Assembly: GCA_005882445.1 (NCBI GenBank)
Contig: VBAN01000265.1
Coordinates: 1-9,185, forward strand
DNA: 9,185 nt
DNA from: Candidatus Segetimicrobium genomatis
GTDB lineage: Bacteria; Sysuimicrobiota; Sysuimicrobiia; Sysuimicrobiales; Segetimicrobiaceae
Direction of reading: 5' to 3'
This document shows, one piece after another, positions 1 through 6,277 of the stretch; the stretch's first letter is position 1; the number at the start of each line of letters is the position of its first letter. A program made the translations under genes and the position numbers. The notes beneath the pieces were generated by a model. That model was not told the origin of the DNA. It saw only the letters and a program-made list of their open reading frames with translations, and ran no database searches.

Positions 1-987
1 GATATAGGTGATCGCGGCGATGAGGCACCCGGCCATGATGATGGGCTTGCGGCCGATCCGGCCCGAGAGGGCGCCGAAGACCAGGAAGAACGGCGTGCCG
101 ATCAGAAGGGCGATGGCCACGACGATCGTCGCCGGCACCGTGGGCACCTTCGCGATGGTCTGCAGGAAATACAGCGCGTAGAACTGCCCCGTGTACCAAA
201 CGACCGCCTGCCCGGCCGTCGCGCCGAGGAGCGCCAGGATGATGGCCCCCCAGTTCCTGGCGCTGCCGAGGCTCTCGCGCAGCGGTGCCTTCGACGACTT
301 GCCCTGCTCCTTCAGCCGGGCGAACAGCGGGGCCTCCTGCAGCCGCAGCCGGATGTACATCGCCACAGCCAGAAGCACGGCGGAGAGGAGGAACGGGATC
401 CGCCAGCCCCACTGCCTGAAGCCGGCTTCGCCCAGCGACAGCCGGGTGATGAGGACGACCATCAGCGCCACGAAGAACCCCACCGTCGCCGTGGTCTGAA
501 TGTAACTCGTATAGTAGCCCCGCCTGCTGTCGGGCGCGTGCTCGGCGATGTAGGTCGCCGCGCCGCCGTACTCGCCGCCGAGCGCGAGCCCCTGGAGCAG
601 CCGGAGGAGGACCAGCAGCGTGGGCGCGAGGATCCCGACCTGCGCGTACCCGGGCAGCAAACCCGTGAGGGTCGTCGCGATCCCCATGAGGCTCAAGGTC
701 ACCAGGAACGCGTACTTGCGCCCGACCAGGTCGCCGATCCGCCCGAAGACGATCGCCCCGAACGGCCTCACCGCAAACCCGGCTCCGAAGGCAGCCAGCG
801 AGGACAGCAGCGCGGCTGTGGGGTTGCCCTTCGGAAAGAAATACACGGCGAAGAAGACGGCCAGGCTGCCGTAGATATAGAAGTCATACCACTCGATCAC
901 CGTGCCGGCCGATGCCGCCAGAATGATCTGCATGAGGCTCATCCCGGATGCTCGTCCGCGCGGCATCGCCATCGATTGTGCAGCCAT
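1..987 (-). CDS. MHS-family major facilitator transporter (metabolite:H+ symporter), partial
   Basis: Inner-membrane secondary transporter of the metabolite:H+ symporter branch of the major facilitator superfamily (ProP, KgtP and ShiA relatives), expected to import an organic acid, osmolyte or similar solute with protons. The frame is open from ATG at 987 to base 1, giving 329 residues; the C-terminal part (usual length about 430-450) lies outside the window. Family marks: VIEWYDFYIYG at residues 30-40 in TM1, the loop 2-3 signature GRIGDLVGRK at 82-91, RLLQGLALGGEYGGA at 129-143 in TM4, and the repeated half-signature GRIGRKP at 309-315. Hydrophobic stretches alternate with short charged loops throughout. 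An AGGGGGG-type ribosome site lies just upstream of the ATG; Met6, Met8 or Met16 are less likely starts. The HU gene upstream on the same strand has its own terminator, so this gene is probably transcribed separately. The substrate cannot be told from the sequence. Confidence 0.9.
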   Translation of the reverse strand, partial: MAAQSMAMPRGRASGMSLMQIILAASAGTVIEWYDFYIYGSLAVFFAVYFFPKGNPTAALLSSLAAFGAGFAVRPFGAIVFGRIGDLVGRKYAFLVTLSLMGIATTLTGLLPGYAQVGILAPTLLVLLRLLQGLALGGEYGGAATYIAEHAPDSRRGYYTSYIQTTATVGFFVALMVVLITRLSLGEAGFRQWGWRIPFLLSAVLLAVAMYIRLRLQEAPLFARLKEQGKSSKAPLRESLGSARNWGAIILALLGATAGQAVVWYTGQFYALYFLQTIAKVPTVPATIVVAIALLIGTPFFLVFGALSGRIGRKPIIMAGCLIAAITYI

Positions 988-1090
988 AAATGATTCCCCC
1001 CTAACCTCTCGAGTAAGCTGCGCTTCCCCTCAGCAAATTCGGTGACCCAGATTCTCCAACGTGAATGCGGCTTCCTTGAGCCAGACCGGG

Positions 1091-1132
1091 CCAAAAACAA
1101 CGGGTCCCCGGCGCTGCTGCGCCGCGGACCCG
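1091..1132 (-). terminator. Intrinsic terminator of the HU gene
   Basis: Bases 1101-1114 pair with 1119-1132 (13 of 14 pairs, one C/C mismatch at 1108/1125) around the loop TGCT. Read on the minus strand, the stem is followed by TTGTTTTTGG (1100-1091). It starts 22 bases after the HU stop codon, so it should end the HU transcript and separate it from the transporter gene. Confidence 0.85.
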
Positions 1133-1154
1133 GCCGGCCTGGTGAAACGGACGA

Positions 1155-1427
1155 TTACTTCACCGCAAGCTTCAGTTCCTTCGACGCCGTGAACCGGGGA
1201 ACGGTGCGTGCCGGCACCTTCACGGGCTCACCTGTCTGCGGATTGCGGGCAATGCGGGCCTTTCGCTTGGAGACCTTGAACGTGCCGAACCCCGGGAAGC
1301 GCACTCGATCACCCTTCTTGAGGGTGCTCGTCAACAGCCCGGTCACCTCGTCGACGATCCGGCCACCTTCAGCCTTGCTCACCTTGAGCTTCTCGGCGAG
1401 CTTCGCCGCGTACTGTGCCTTCGTCAT
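1155..1427 (-). CDS. hup: HU-family DNA-binding protein
   Basis: Small basic nucleoid protein that binds and bends DNA as a dimer. The 90-residue length is the standard HU/IHF size. The N-terminal helical region begins MTKAQYAAKLAEKL; the family signature GFGTFKVSKRKARIARNP spans about residues 46-63; the arm tip carries RNPQTGE with the intercalating proline; the C-terminus FTASKELKLAVK matches the HU ending F..GK.LK with Ala-Ser in place of Gly. There are no extensions or lysine-rich tails. ATG at 1427 has a GGGAGGG ribosome site seven bases upstream. A strong terminator follows, so the gene is probably monocistronic. I found no convincing -35/-10 pair upstream. HU and IHF subunits are hard to separate by eye; a single 90-residue HU-type protein is the safest call. 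Confidence 0.95.
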   Translation of the reverse strand: MTKAQYAAKLAEKLKVSKAEGGRIVDEVTGLLTSTLKKGDRVRFPGFGTFKVSKRKARIARNPQTGEPVKVPARTVPRFTASKELKLAVK

Positions 1428-1817
1428 AGATCCCTCCCGCGTCGTATCAACTGGTCATCGGGACTAGTCTGTTCGGGGGAGGCGTGCCGTTTCCTTCTGG
1501 GAACCGTATATTATTTGGCCCCGGCAAGCCCCCCGGCCCTGCGGATCAGGCCGGATGGGGCGTACGGGCGGTCGTATGTTTCCGGGCAGCCTCGGGAAGC
1601 CTTCTTGGAGGCTCGGGGCCCGGCCCCCGCGGACGGCCGCAACCTCTGCTTGCTGTTGGTCCTACTCTGGCTTGGAGCCCCCGCAGGGGGCAACGGGAGA
1701 ATCCGCGGGCGGCGCGAATCTTTCATGATGGGTGGCCGGCGGGCGCCCCAGGCATCGGGTCCATCCACGGGGCAGTCCGGCGCCGGCAGCCTACCATAGT
1801 GAGGAGGCGAGTCACAG
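1428..1817. other. 390-bp intergenic region with GC-rich hairpins
   Basis: This stretch lies between the divergent HU and exported-protein genes. Several frames stay open, but their translations are Arg/Gly/Pro-rich with no family resemblance and no good ribosome site, so I call no gene. Visible structure: a nested hairpin at 1582-1623, a second perfect hairpin at 1677-1691 (GCCCCC, loop GCA, GGGGGC), and one AT-rich patch at 1508-1517 that may belong to the HU promoter. No known riboswitch or structured RNA was recognised. Confidence 0.5.
1582..1623 (+). repeat. Nested hairpin with two alternative inner stems
   Basis: CCGGGC (1582-1587) pairs perfectly with GCCCGG (1618-1623). Inside it, AGGCT (1609-1613) can pair either with AGCCT at 1598-1602 (loop 1603-1608) or, together with G1608, with AGCCTC at 1588-1593 (six pairs). 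The two inner pairings exclude each other. The region lies about 200 bases ahead of the exported-protein gene; its function is unknown. Confidence 0.4.
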
Positions 1818-2351
1818 ATGCGAAGCACGGCGGCGGCAATCATGGTCGTGGTGCTGGCGGCCTTTTCCCTCCCGGCGTCTGCGGCCGATGTGGACGTGCC
1901 GGCAGGCACATCGGTGCCCCTCAAGTTTCTGGCCCCGATGGATTCCGCGAACGTCAAGGAAGGGACCTCCGTACAGTTTGAGGTGGCCGCCGACGTCGTG
2001 GTTGGTCGGTCGGTCATCTTTCGCAAGGGCTCCCCCGTGGAGGGGACCGTCACCGACGTCTCCCAGCCGGGCATCTTCGGGCAGAGCGCGCGCGTGCACA
2101 TTGGGTTCATCAAAGCCACAGCCGCCGACGGGCGGCCGGTGGGGCTCTCCCCCCTCGACGTGACGCCTGAATCGATTAAACAAGTCAAGGACGTGGGGAC
2201 GGCGGCCGGCTCGAGCGTCGCAGGAGCCATCCTGCTCGGACCGATTGGCATCGCCGCGGGGGCGTTCATTCACGGCGGGCAGGTGAGCATCCCCGCCGGG
2301 GCGGTCGGCATTGCCAAAGTGGGCGAGGCGTTCAAACTGGCCTCCCCTTAA
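1818..2351 (+). CDS. Small exported protein of unknown function
   Basis: A 177-residue protein with a typical signal peptide: MRS, a hydrophobic core AAAIMVVVLAAFSL, and an ASA cleavage site at residues 20-22, leaving a mature protein that begins ADVDVPAGTSVPLKF. The mature part has a small beta-rich look: PAGTSVPLKFLAPMDS, GTSVQFEVAADVVVGRSVIFRKGSPVEGTV, then ADGRPVGL. I recall similar patterns (an entry pinned as 'allowed maximum cost', a 'V.G..VI.KG..V.G.V' core) in uncharacterised periplasmic proteins, but cannot name the family. Residues 127-150 are Gly/Ala-rich with repeated small residues (G127, G131, G136, G141, G144, G148), like a glycine zipper that could insert in or pack against a membrane. 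GAGGAGG at 1801-1807 lies ten bases before the ATG. It converges on ilvD and has no operon partner. Function not assigned. Confidence 0.75.
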   Translation: MRSTAAAIMVVVLAAFSLPASAADVDVPAGTSVPLKFLAPMDSANVKEGTSVQFEVAADVVVGRSVIFRKGSPVEGTVTDVSQPGIFGQSARVHIGFIKATAADGRPVGLSPLDVTPESIKQVKDVGTAAGSSVAGAILLGPIGIAAGAFIHGGQVSIPAGAVGIAKVGEAFKLASP

Positions 2352-2385
2352 GGCCATCTCCCTATACAGTCGCCGCCTAAAGGGG

Positions 2386-2411
2386 CGCGGCCGGGAGCGC
2401 TCCCGACCGCG
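2386..2411. terminator. Inverted repeat between convergent genes, probable bidirectional terminator
   Basis: A near-perfect dyad centred between 2398 and 2399: 2386-2390 pairs with 2407-2411 and 2392-2398 with 2399-2405, with one C/A mismatch (2391/2406). It lies 34 bases after the stop of the plus-strand exported-protein gene and six bases after the minus-strand ilvD stop. There is no real T-tract on either side (minus strand: CCCCTTTAGG), so it may act as a weak or Rho-assisted terminator, or as a barrier to 3' exonucleases. Confidence 0.5.
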
Positions 2412-2417
2412 ACGGCG

Positions 2418-4100
2418 CTACAGGCACACCGCGCCCTGCGCGGAGGAGCCGACGAGGGCCGCGTACTTGGCCAGCGCTCCAGTGCGGTAGCGCGGCTCGG
2501 GCGCCCGCCAGGCGCGCAGCCGGGACTGCACTTCCTCAGCCGGAACTTCTAGGTCGAGCCGCCGCTTCGCGATGTCGATGTTGATCATGTCCCCGTCGCG
2601 CACCACGGCAATCGGTCCGCCGTTGGCCGCCTCAGGGGCGACGTGGCCGACCGAGATCCCGTGGGTCGCGCCTGAGAACCGTCCGTCGGTGATCAGGGCC
2701 ACATCCTCCCCCAGCCCCTGGCCGAACAATGCGCCGGTCACGGCCAGCATCTCCCGCATCCCGGGCCCGCCCTTCGGTCCCTCGTTCCGGATCACCACCA
2801 CCTGCCCGGGCGTGACACGGCGGTGAACCACGGCGTCAAAGGCATCCTCCTCGCGCTCGAAGACCCGGGCCGGTCCGCGGAACACGAGGCGCCGGACCCC
2901 GGCGGTCTTGATCACCGCGCCCTCCGGGGCCAGAGACCCGCTCAGGACGGCGAGGGTGCCCGTCGGCGAGATCGGCCGGCTCACAGGGCGCACGACGTCC
3001 TGCTTCTCGGGGCGCCGGACGCCGTTGAGGTTCTCGGCCATCGTCCGCCCGGTCACGGTCAGCGCCTGCCCGTGCAGGAACCCGCCGTCGAGCAGTTCTT
3101 TCAGAATGACCGAGACCCCCCCGACCTTCTGGAGGTCCGCCATGGTGTACCGGCCGCCCGGGCGCATGTCGGCGATATGCGGGGTCTTCCGGCTGATCCG
3201 GTCGAAGTCCGCGAGCGCCAGAGGCACGCCCGCCTCCCGGGCAATGGCCAGGAGATGCAGCACGCCGTTGGTCGACCCCCCGATGGCCACGAGGGTGGTG
3301 ACCGCGTTCTCGAACGCATCCCGCGTGAGGATATCCCGGGGCCGCACGCCCTCGGCCAGAAGGCGCATCACGGCTTCCCCCGCCTCGCGGCACGCTTGGG
3401 GGCGGCCCGGATCCAGCGCGGGAATCGCGGCGCTGCCCGGCAGCGACATCCCGAGCGCCTCCACACACGAGGCCATCGTGTTGGCCGTGAACAGCCCGCC
3501 GCACGACCCCGCCCCCGGACATGCCACGCACTCGAGCCGGTAGAGCTCCTCGTCGGTCATCCGGCCCTCCGCGTGCGCCCCGACCGCCTCGTAGACATCG
3601 CCGATGGTCACATCCCGGCCATCAAAGCGGCCGGGCATGATGGTCCCGCCGTACAGGAAGACCGCCGGGACATTCAGGCGGGCGATCGCCAGCATCATCC
3701 CGGGGAGGCTCTTGTCGCAGCCGGCGATGGCGACCAGCGCGTCGAAGGCCTCGGCCACCACCATGAGCTCGACGGAGTCCGCGATGATCTCGCGGCTCAC
3801 CAGAGACGCCTTCATGCCCTCGTGGCCCATGGCGATCGCGTCGCTCACGGCGATCGTCGTGAACTGGATGGGCGTGCCCTTCCCCGCCCGAACCCCCTGC
3901 TTGACCTCCTTGGCATCGGCATCGAGGTGGAGGTTACAGGGGGTGACCTCGTTCCACGAGGACGCGACCCCGACGAGCGGCTTCCGGAGGTCGTCGTCCC
4001 CGAGCCCGGTCGCTCTCAGCATCGCCCGATGGGGGGCGCGCTCCGGCCCCTCCGTGACCTGTCGCGAGCGTGTCCTCGGATCGGCGACCGTTCTGGCCAT
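2418..4100 (-). CDS. ilvD: Dihydroxy-acid dehydratase
   Basis: Converts 2,3-dihydroxy-isovalerate and 2,3-dihydroxy-3-methylvalerate to the 2-keto acids that precede valine, leucine and isoleucine; a cytoplasmic Fe-S enzyme with Mg2+. The chosen 560-residue product is the normal IlvD/Edd family size. Key sites: TPCNLHLD with Cys55, AGCDKSLPGMM with Cys128 and Lys130 (the lysine carbamylated for Mg2+ binding in the family), GSCGGLFTANTM with Cys200, and the C-terminal TDGRFSGATHGISVGHVAPEAA block. Cys55, Cys128 and Cys200 are the three cluster ligands of the [2Fe-2S]-type enzymes. The frame is open upstream to 4187, but the ATG at 4100 has AGGAGG at 4116-4111, and the product then starts at the usual family position (MARTVADPRTRSRQVTEGPERAPHRAMLRATG split as normal). 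No other ilv or leu gene is in the window. The product is complete with no visible frameshift. Confidence 0.95.
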   Translation of the reverse strand: MARTVADPRTRSRQVTEGPERAPHRAMLRATGLGDDDLRKPLVGVASSWNEVTPCNLHLDADAKEVKQGVRAGKGTPIQFTTIAVSDAIAMGHEGMKASLVSREIIADSVELMVVAEAFDALVAIAGCDKSLPGMMLAIARLNVPAVFLYGGTIMPGRFDGRDVTIGDVYEAVGAHAEGRMTDEELYRLECVACPGAGSCGGLFTANTMASCVEALGMSLPGSAAIPALDPGRPQACREAGEAVMRLLAEGVRPRDILTRDAFENAVTTLVAIGGSTNGVLHLLAIAREAGVPLALADFDRISRKTPHIADMRPGGRYTMADLQKVGGVSVILKELLDGGFLHGQALTVTGRTMAENLNGVRRPEKQDVVRPVSRPISPTGTLAVLSGSLAPEGAVIKTAGVRRLVFRGPARVFEREEDAFDAVVHRRVTPGQVVVIRNEGPKGGPGMREMLAVTGALFGQGLGEDVALITDGRFSGATHGISVGHVAPEAANGGPIAVVRDGDMINIDIAKRRLDLEVPAEEVQSRLRAWRAPEPRYRTGALAKYAALVGSSAQGAVCL

Positions 4101-4188
4101 GATGCGTGAGCCTCCTGCGAATTCCCGCGGGCCCGGCAGACGTCCGGACATCCAGGTGGAATGCGGGCCCCTTCTGCGCACGTTCAAT

Positions 4189-4217
4189 CGAGTCCTGCCC
4201 GGCGGCCGTAGGACTCG
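4189..4217. promoter_or_regulatory. Inverted repeat in the ilvD / zinc-knuckle divergent region
   Basis: CGAGTCCT (4189-4196) and AGGACTCG (4210-4217) are perfect 8-bp arms whose centres are 21 bp apart, about two helical turns, as expected for a dimeric regulator. It lies about 90 bp upstream of the ilvD start and 30 bp upstream of the small plus-strand gene. It could be an operator for either gene or an RNA hairpin; no regulator family was recognised. Confidence 0.35.
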
Positions 4218-4247
4218 CCGGCGCGAGCGGCGAAGGCCGCATCACGC

Positions 4248-4391
4248 ATGATCCGCCTCATCTGTCCCCACTGCAGTGTGCCGTTCCTCCGCCTGGCCCC
4301 GGCCGACGACGGCGAAGAAATCGTCTGTCCGCACTGCCGGCGGCCGTTCGTGCCCGACGAAGAGGAATGGGTAGATCCCGAGGACGACTGA
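4248..4391 (+). CDS. 47-residue double CPHC zinc-ribbon-like protein
   Basis: A very short protein that starts MIRLICPHCSVPFLRLAP and has two identical CPHC knuckles at residues 6-9 and 27-30, 17 residues apart, followed by RRPFVPDEEEW and an acidic tail ending DPEDD. The pattern CPHC-x(17)-CPHC with an aromatic two to four residues after each knuckle is that of a one-site zinc ribbon (compare MJ0042/FmdB-type small zinc ribbons), which usually mediates protein or nucleic-acid contacts. Eight of the last twelve residues are acidic or Trp/Pro, which is unlike a DNA-binding tail. The ribosome site is weak (GAAGG at 4232-4236, 11 bases upstream). It is divergent from ilvD and convergent with the PAL-like gene, whose stop is 22 bases away. 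The paired motif makes a chance frame unlikely, but expression is not shown and the function is unknown. Confidence 0.7.
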   Translation: MIRLICPHCSVPFLRLAPADDGEEIVCPHCRRPFVPDEEEWVDPEDD

Positions 4392-4413
4392 CCGCGGTCT
4401 GAGGCGATAGGAT

Positions 4414-5388
4414 TTACGTCGCGGCTCCGGTCTCCCCCGCCGCCCGCGCCAGTTTCTGAAAGCTCCGCACTTCCCTGGGTGGATCCAGCTGGCGCCCGTA
4501 CATGGTCCAGGAGACCTCCCCCACATAGACGTCGCCGCGCGAGTCCACGGCGATGCTGTGCGGCGCCACAAACCGCCCCGGCTCGGTCCCCGGCAGCCGG
4601 TCTCCCAGCCGGGCCAGCCGCTGATTGCGCAGCGTGTAGACTCCCACGCGCGCCCCCAGATTAGGGACGCCCGTGCTGACGGGGAGGCTCGGGCCCAGTT
4701 CTCCAACGTAGACGCGCTCGCCCCGGGGGTCTCGCCGGTCGATGAACAGCCCGCACGGCCGGTACAGGTTGTTCCACTGCGTCTCGAACGCGCCCTTGGG
4801 GTCGAAGACCTGGACGCGGTGATTCTCCCGATCCGCCACGTACAGGTATCCCTCGCGATCGATGCCGATGTTGTGGGGGAGATTGAACTGCCCCGGATCG
4901 GTGCCGGGCTCCCCCCAGGAGAAGAGGTGCTTGCCGTCCGGTGAGAACTTGTGGATGCGGGAGTTTCCGTAGCCGTCCGAGATGTAGAGCGAGCCGTCCT
5001 GCGCCACCGCTACATGCGTGCACCGGTTGAACGGCAGGCCGCTGCGGAGAGGCGCCGGAGCTCCGGGGACTCCGATGGTGAGCAGGACCGTTCCATCGAG
5101 CGTGCACTTGCGGACGGTGTGGTCGCCGTCGTCTGTGAGGTAGATCGTGTCGTCGGGGCCCATCGTCACGGCGTGGGGCCTCGTGAAGAGGCCCTCGCCC
5201 CAGGAGCCCTGGAAGCGCCCGTCACGGTCGAAGATGATCACGGGGTGGGCGCCGCGGGAGAACACAAAGACGCGGTCGCGGCGGTCCACCCCGACGCCGG
5301 AGACCTCCTGGAAGGACCACCCCTCGGGGAGCCCGGCCCAGTCCTCCACCACCTCGAAGAGATACTCGCCGCCGCCCACGCTCGTCAC
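4414..5388 (-). CDS. NHL-repeat propeller, peptidyl-alpha-hydroxyglycine alpha-amidating lyase (PAL)-like
   Basis: A 324-residue NHL-type six-bladed beta-propeller without signal peptide or membrane segment. Animal PAL, a Zn enzyme, splits peptidyl-alpha-hydroxyglycine into peptide amide and glyoxylate. The core closely resembles PAL as I recall it: FSRGAH (Arg45, like rat Arg533), RPHAV (His72, like His585), SDGYGNSRIHKFSPDGK (Tyr140, like Tyr654), DPGQFNLPHNI (His172, like His690), VADRENHRVQVF (Arg187, like Arg706) and APHSIAVD (His277, like His786). All three zinc histidines and the Arg/Tyr/Arg set are thus present. Differences: the Cys after Tyr654 is Gly, so that disulfide is absent, and the Asp after the last His is Ser. 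Start GTG at 5388 lies 8 bases after the arsM stop, with the ribosome site GAGGTG overlapping that stop, so the gene is probably co-expressed with arsR-arsM. No PHM-type monooxygenase is nearby; the substrate is unknown. Confidence 0.85.
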   Translation of the reverse strand: MTSVGGGEYLFEVVEDWAGLPEGWSFQEVSGVGVDRRDRVFVFSRGAHPVIIFDRDGRFQGSWGEGLFTRPHAVTMGPDDTIYLTDDGDHTVRKCTLDGTVLLTIGVPGAPAPLRSGLPFNRCTHVAVAQDGSLYISDGYGNSRIHKFSPDGKHLFSWGEPGTDPGQFNLPHNIGIDREGYLYVADRENHRVQVFDPKGAFETQWNNLYRPCGLFIDRRDPRGERVYVGELGPSLPVSTGVPNLGARVGVYTLRNQRLARLGDRLPGTEPGRFVAPHSIAVDSRGDVYVGEVSWTMYGRQLDPPREVRSFQKLARAAGETGAAT

Positions 5389-5396
5389 GGGTCACC

Positions 5397-6251
5397 TCAC
5401 GCGGCGCTGGGGCGCGCCGAGGCCGACTGCGGCCGGCCGGATGCGGGCTTCCTCGCCCGAATGAACGCGCTCACGAACTGTCCATCGACGAGCGGAGCGA
5501 CGGCCTCCGCATCGATCCCGGCGCGCGACAGAAATTCGCCCGCATCGGCAACCCGGTAGACTCGGGTCGGCTCCACGCCGATGGAGTCGAACCCCGCCTG
5601 CGCCAGTCCCTTCACGTACTCGCGCTCCTCCAGGGCTCCGGCCACACAGCCGACCCACAGCTCGAGGCTGCGCCGGAGAGCGGCCGGCACCTCTCCCCGC
5701 ACCACGACGTCCGAGACGGCGAACCGGCCGCCGGGCCTGAGGACCCGGAACGCTTCCGCAAACACCCGAGGCTTGTCCCCCGAGAGGTTGATGACGCAGT
5801 TGGAGATGATGACATCGACCGAGTTGTCGGGAAGAGGAATGCGCTCGATCTCGCCCTTGAGGAACTCCACGTTCTCGACGCCCGCCTTCCGCTGATTCTC
5901 CCGCGCCAGCGCCAGCATTTCATCCGTCATGTCGAGCCCGTAGGCTTTGCCCGCGGGGCCAACGCGCCTCGCCGAGAGCAGCACATCGATCCCCCCCCCG
6001 GAGCCGAGGTCGAGGACCGTCTCCCCCGGGGTCAACTGGGCCAGGGCCGTGGGATTGCCGCAGCCCAGAGAGGCCTGCAGCGCTTCCGCCGGAAGCCCCG
6101 CCACCTGATCCCGCTCGTACAGGTTCGACGTGATCGGATCGGCGCTGCACGAAGACCCGCAACAGGCGGACCCGCAGTCCGCGCCCTCGCCCTGCGTGAC
6201 CTGGATTGCGGCCCGCGCGTACTTTTTCTGCACCGCGTCCTTGATGTCCAT
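5397..6251 (-). CDS. arsM: Arsenite S-adenosylmethionine methyltransferase
   Basis: Cytoplasmic enzyme that transfers methyl groups from S-adenosylmethionine to As(III), giving methylated, partly volatile arsenicals. From ATG at 6251 it has 284 residues, the usual size. SAM motif I is [11 protein letters not shown] (80-90), followed by [22 protein letters not shown] is the post-motif strand. Family cysteines: a Cys-rich N-terminal stretch (Cys26, Cys30, Cys31, Cys35), LGCGNP (Cys64), SNCVINL (Cys152) and VGCVAGAL (Cys202), which match the four cysteines of the Cyanidioschyzon enzyme (44, 72, 174, 224). The start has GGGAGG eight bases upstream. An alternative ATG at 6278 overlaps the arsR stop (TGATG) and would add nine residues. 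Motif I is written with a run of nine G (5999-5991 on the minus strand), a possible slippage or assembly-error site. The neighbours arsR and a PAL-like gene form a likely operon. Confidence 0.93.
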   Translation of the reverse strand: MDIKDAVQKKYARAAIQVTQGEGADCGSACCGSSCSADPITSNLYERDQVAGLPAEALQASLGCGNPTALAQLTPGETVLDLGSGGGIDVLLSARRVGPAGKAYGLDMTDEMLALARENQRKAGVENVEFLKGEIERIPLPDNSVDVIISNCVINLSGDKPRVFAEAFRVLRPGGRFAVSDVVVRGEVPAALRRSLELWVGCVAGALEEREYVKGLAQAGFDSIGVEPTRVYRVADAGEFLSRAGIDAEAVAPLVDGQFVSAFIRARKPASGRPQSASARPSAA

Positions 6252-6277
6252 CGGCCCCACCTCCCCGATCTCCCCCA

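Noticed and set aside
1042..1467. 141-codon plus-strand frame over the HU gene
   Set aside because: Antisense to a canonical HU gene; the terminator of HU also lies in it.
1515..1799. 94-codon plus-strand frame in the HU/exported-protein gap
   Set aside because: It has a short hydrophobic stretch (LCLLLVLLWLG), but no ribosome site and Pro/Arg/Gly composition typical of non-coding GC-rich DNA.
1428..1817. Riboswitch, 6S, SRP, RNase P or tmRNA in the long gap
   Set aside because: None of the conserved core motifs of these RNAs could be found.
1511..2269. 252-codon minus-strand frame opposite the exported-protein gene
   Set aside because: No family resemblance, no good ribosome site, and it opposes a gene with a clear signal peptide and ribosome site.
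1812..2357. 181-codon minus-strand frame opposite the same gene
   Set aside because: His/Arg/Gly-rich shadow frame with no recognisable domain.
2823..4109. 428-codon open frame on the plus strand opposite ilvD
   Set aside because: It lies wholly antisense to a well-conserved ilvD; the product is Arg/His/Pro-rich and low-complexity, a typical shadow in GC-rich DNA.
4101..4187. 29-residue N-terminal extension of ilvD
   Set aside because: AGGAGG at 4116-4111 serves the ATG at 4100, and the extension is not similar to IlvD N-termini.
4390..4399. GACCGCGGTC palindrome between the zinc-knuckle gene and the PAL-like gene
   Set aside because: Only 10 bp, no loop and no T-tract; too weak to call a terminator.
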